Source of the DNA: a bacterium
Lineage (GTDB): Bacteria > Hydrogenedentota > Hydrogenedentia > Hydrogenedentiales > SLHB01
Direction of reading: 5' to 3'
Length of the DNA: 15,659 nt
Assembly (NCBI GenBank): GCA_024231375.1
Contig: JAAEQP010000316.1
Span: 1 to 15,659, forward strand
Part shown: in pieces, positions 14,908-15,659 of the stretch
How positions within the stretch are numbered: the first letter of the stretch is position 1
Layout: the number at the start of each line of letters is the position of its first letter
The notes under the pieces: model-generated
What the model was told of the DNA's origin: nothing
Database searches by the model: none
What the model saw: the letters and a program-made list of their open reading frames with translations, nothing else
Made by a program: the position numbers and the translations under genes

Positions 14908-15087
14908 CTACTTGCCTTTGAGCGCTTCTTCACCGACGGCATAGGTCGTCACCCAACCCCCGTCCGACTCCTCGCCGATGGCAAGCGTCGTCGCCTGTCC
15001 TTTGGCGGTCATCGGCCGTTCCAGTTCGGCGATGAAGAGCTTCCGGCTCACAACCTTCGGTTTGCCCACGGTCTGAACTCTCCCCAT
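14908..15087 (-). CDS. Probable graspetide precursor peptide, plesiocin-like, two TTxxxxEE cores
   Basis: A 59-residue peptide that appears to be a ribosomal peptide precursor. The leader (1-32) contains KLFIAELERP (16-25), a short amphipathic segment of the kind such ligases bind. The core has TTLAIGEE (33-40), a linker SDGGWV, and TTYAVGEE (47-54), then ALKGK. Both copies fit TTxxxxEE, the core motif of plesiocin. At the six invariant positions (T, T, A, G, E, E) the two copies differ in four codons but not in amino acid (ACG/ACC, GGC/GGT, GAG/GAA twice), which argues for selection on the peptide. The ligase gene starts 12 bp downstream. Start choice is uncertain: ATG at 15087 has no clear ribosome binding site; GTG at 15099, nine bases after TAGG, would add four residues. 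A longer frame from 15186 overlaps the upstream membrane gene and is unlikely. Proof would need mass data showing loss of up to four waters. Confidence 0.8.
   Translation of the reverse strand: MGRVQTVGKPKVVSRKLFIAELERPMTAKGQATTLAIGEESDGGWVTTYAVGEEALKGK
14926..14991 (-). repeat. Twin TTxxxxEE core units of the peptide
   Basis: Two 24-base coding units, 14968-14991 (TTLAIGEE) and 14926-14949 (TTYAVGEE), separated by 18 bases. They are conserved in protein and partly diverged in DNA. In plesiocin each such unit carries two side-chain esters linking its threonines and glutamates into a hairpin; the same is expected here by analogy. Confidence 0.75.
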
Positions 15088-15143
15088 TGCGGATTGCACG
15101 TCACGCAACCTACGTCTAGATATACCCCGCAGTCGGCAAAGCG

Positions 15144-15659
15144 TTACACGGATTCTGCACCCTCCCCTTCGCACCGGTCCTTCCACGCTTCGGCGACGAC
15201 GGGGTTGCGGTCAAAGAACAGCGATCGGGCCGAGTCCGGAACACCGTTGAGGGGACATGCGAAGTTCATGCACTGAGAACACAGAAACATCTTCAATGTC
15301 GTGAAGAAGCCCGCCGTAAGGAAGATGTAGAGCCCCAGCAGATACCAGAACCCCGCAATCGCGAAGAAGGGAACCGGGTATCCCCACACGACGACGAAGC
15401 CGCCCAGGAACACCACCTTCTCCGCGAGGGACATCGGGCCCGGTCGGTATTTCCACAGCTTCGGGGAACCGTGATTGGCCCAGCACCCCAGCGTCGCGCC
15501 CTCCTCGGCATAGTGCGGGCAGTGTGAACACATGACCCGAATCTCTACGAAGCCGAAGTAGCCCACAATCAAGGCAACGTACACAGCCAGAGGCACCAAG
15601 CCCAGACTCACCACTGCCGCCCCACCGACCAGGAAGGGCGGCAGTGAGATGAGGAGGAA
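15144..15659 (-). CDS. Cysteine-rich membrane protein, 5' end outside window
   Basis: At least 171 residues are encoded; the frame stays open to the window edge, so the N-terminus is missing and the GTG at 15614 is probably internal. Two or three membrane segments are visible: FLLISLPPFLVGGAAVVSL and VPLAVYVALIVGYFGFV near the visible start, and a pair VVFLGGFVVVWGYPVPFFAIA and FWYLLGLYIFLTAGF in the middle. Between them lies CSHCPHYAEEG...LGCWANHGSPKLWKYRPGPMS, and after the last segment CSQCMNFACPL. The paired cysteines suggest metal or disulfide sites on the same side of the membrane. I do not recognise a named family. It is read in the same direction as the peptide and ligase genes and ends 56 bp before the peptide, so it could serve the peptide, for example in export or immunity, but this rests on position alone. 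Confidence 0.7.
   Translation of the reverse strand, partial: FLLISLPPFLVGGAAVVSLGLVPLAVYVALIVGYFGFVEIRVMCSHCPHYAEEGATLGCWANHGSPKLWKYRPGPMSLAEKVVFLGGFVVVWGYPVPFFAIAGFWYLLGLYIFLTAGFFTTLKMFLCSQCMNFACPLNGVPDSARSLFFDRNPVVAEAWKDRCEGEGAESV

Noticed and set aside
15088..15186. Longer 92-residue version of the small peptide starting at 15186
   Set aside because: The extra N-terminal part is Arg-rich, overlaps the end of the membrane protein gene in another frame and has no ribosome binding site; only the last 59-63 residues look like a peptide precursor.
1..15659. CRISPR array, tRNA or rRNA genes, insertion sequence ends
   Set aside because: Looked for regularly spaced repeats, cloverleaf-like sequence and transposase frames; none was found.

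Overview
The window looks like a piece of a high-GC bacterial chromosome. Most genes are on the minus strand and there are no RNA genes, insertion sequences or CRISPR arrays. The gene set includes Tat-exported Gfo/Idh/MocA and hydroxypyruvate-isomerase-like proteins, a large esterase of the acetyl-xylan-esterase type, and a secreted carboxypeptidase ending in a dockerin-like Ca-binding domain with the pattern DVQxVxNAxL. This fits the Hydrogenedentes / Planctomycetes / Lentisphaerae type of polysaccharide-degrading bacterium. I lean towards Candidatus Hydrogenedentes, but this is an inference from gene content, not a proven placement.

Layout. 1-282 (-): N-terminal part of an M20 peptidase, cut by the window edge. 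376-2034 (-): secreted M14B zinc carboxypeptidase with a dockerin-like tail, preceded by its own TATAAT box. 2131-2158: terminator of the gene pair 2183-4371 (-), a Tat-exported Gfo/Idh/MocA oxidoreductase and a Tat-exported Hyi-like isomerase. 4372-4703: divergent promoter region. 4704-5216 (+): flavin-reductase-like FMN protein. 5365-8628 (-): calcineurin-like phosphoesterase and a two-domain alpha/beta-hydrolase esterase, 9 bp apart. 8719-9648 (-): radical SAM/SPASM protein. 9820-13353 (-): AsmA-like membrane-anchored protein. 13606-13953 (+): 7Fe-type ferredoxin. 13972-15659 (-): ATP-grasp ligase, a 59-residue peptide, and a cysteine-rich membrane protein cut by the window edge.

The most interesting part is the right end. 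The 59-residue peptide carries two copies of TTxxxxEE (TTLAIGEE and TTYAVGEE). This is the core motif of plesiocin-type omega-ester peptides (graspetides). Directly downstream, 12 bp away on the same strand, is a RimK/MvdD-type ATP-grasp ligase, the enzyme class that makes such side-chain ester bonds. The membrane protein upstream, with CSHC and CSQC motifs, could belong to the same unit. I read this as a compact graspetide locus that ordinary gene calling would probably miss, because the precursor is very short, lacks a clear ribosome binding site at its ATG, and the ligase starts with TTG.

The rest is consistent with an outer-membrane bacterium that secretes hydrolases and handles sugars outside the cytoplasm: carboxypeptidase, esterase, and the oxidoreductase-isomerase pair. 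The AsmA protein would act in the envelope. The ferredoxin and flavin protein are general redox proteins.
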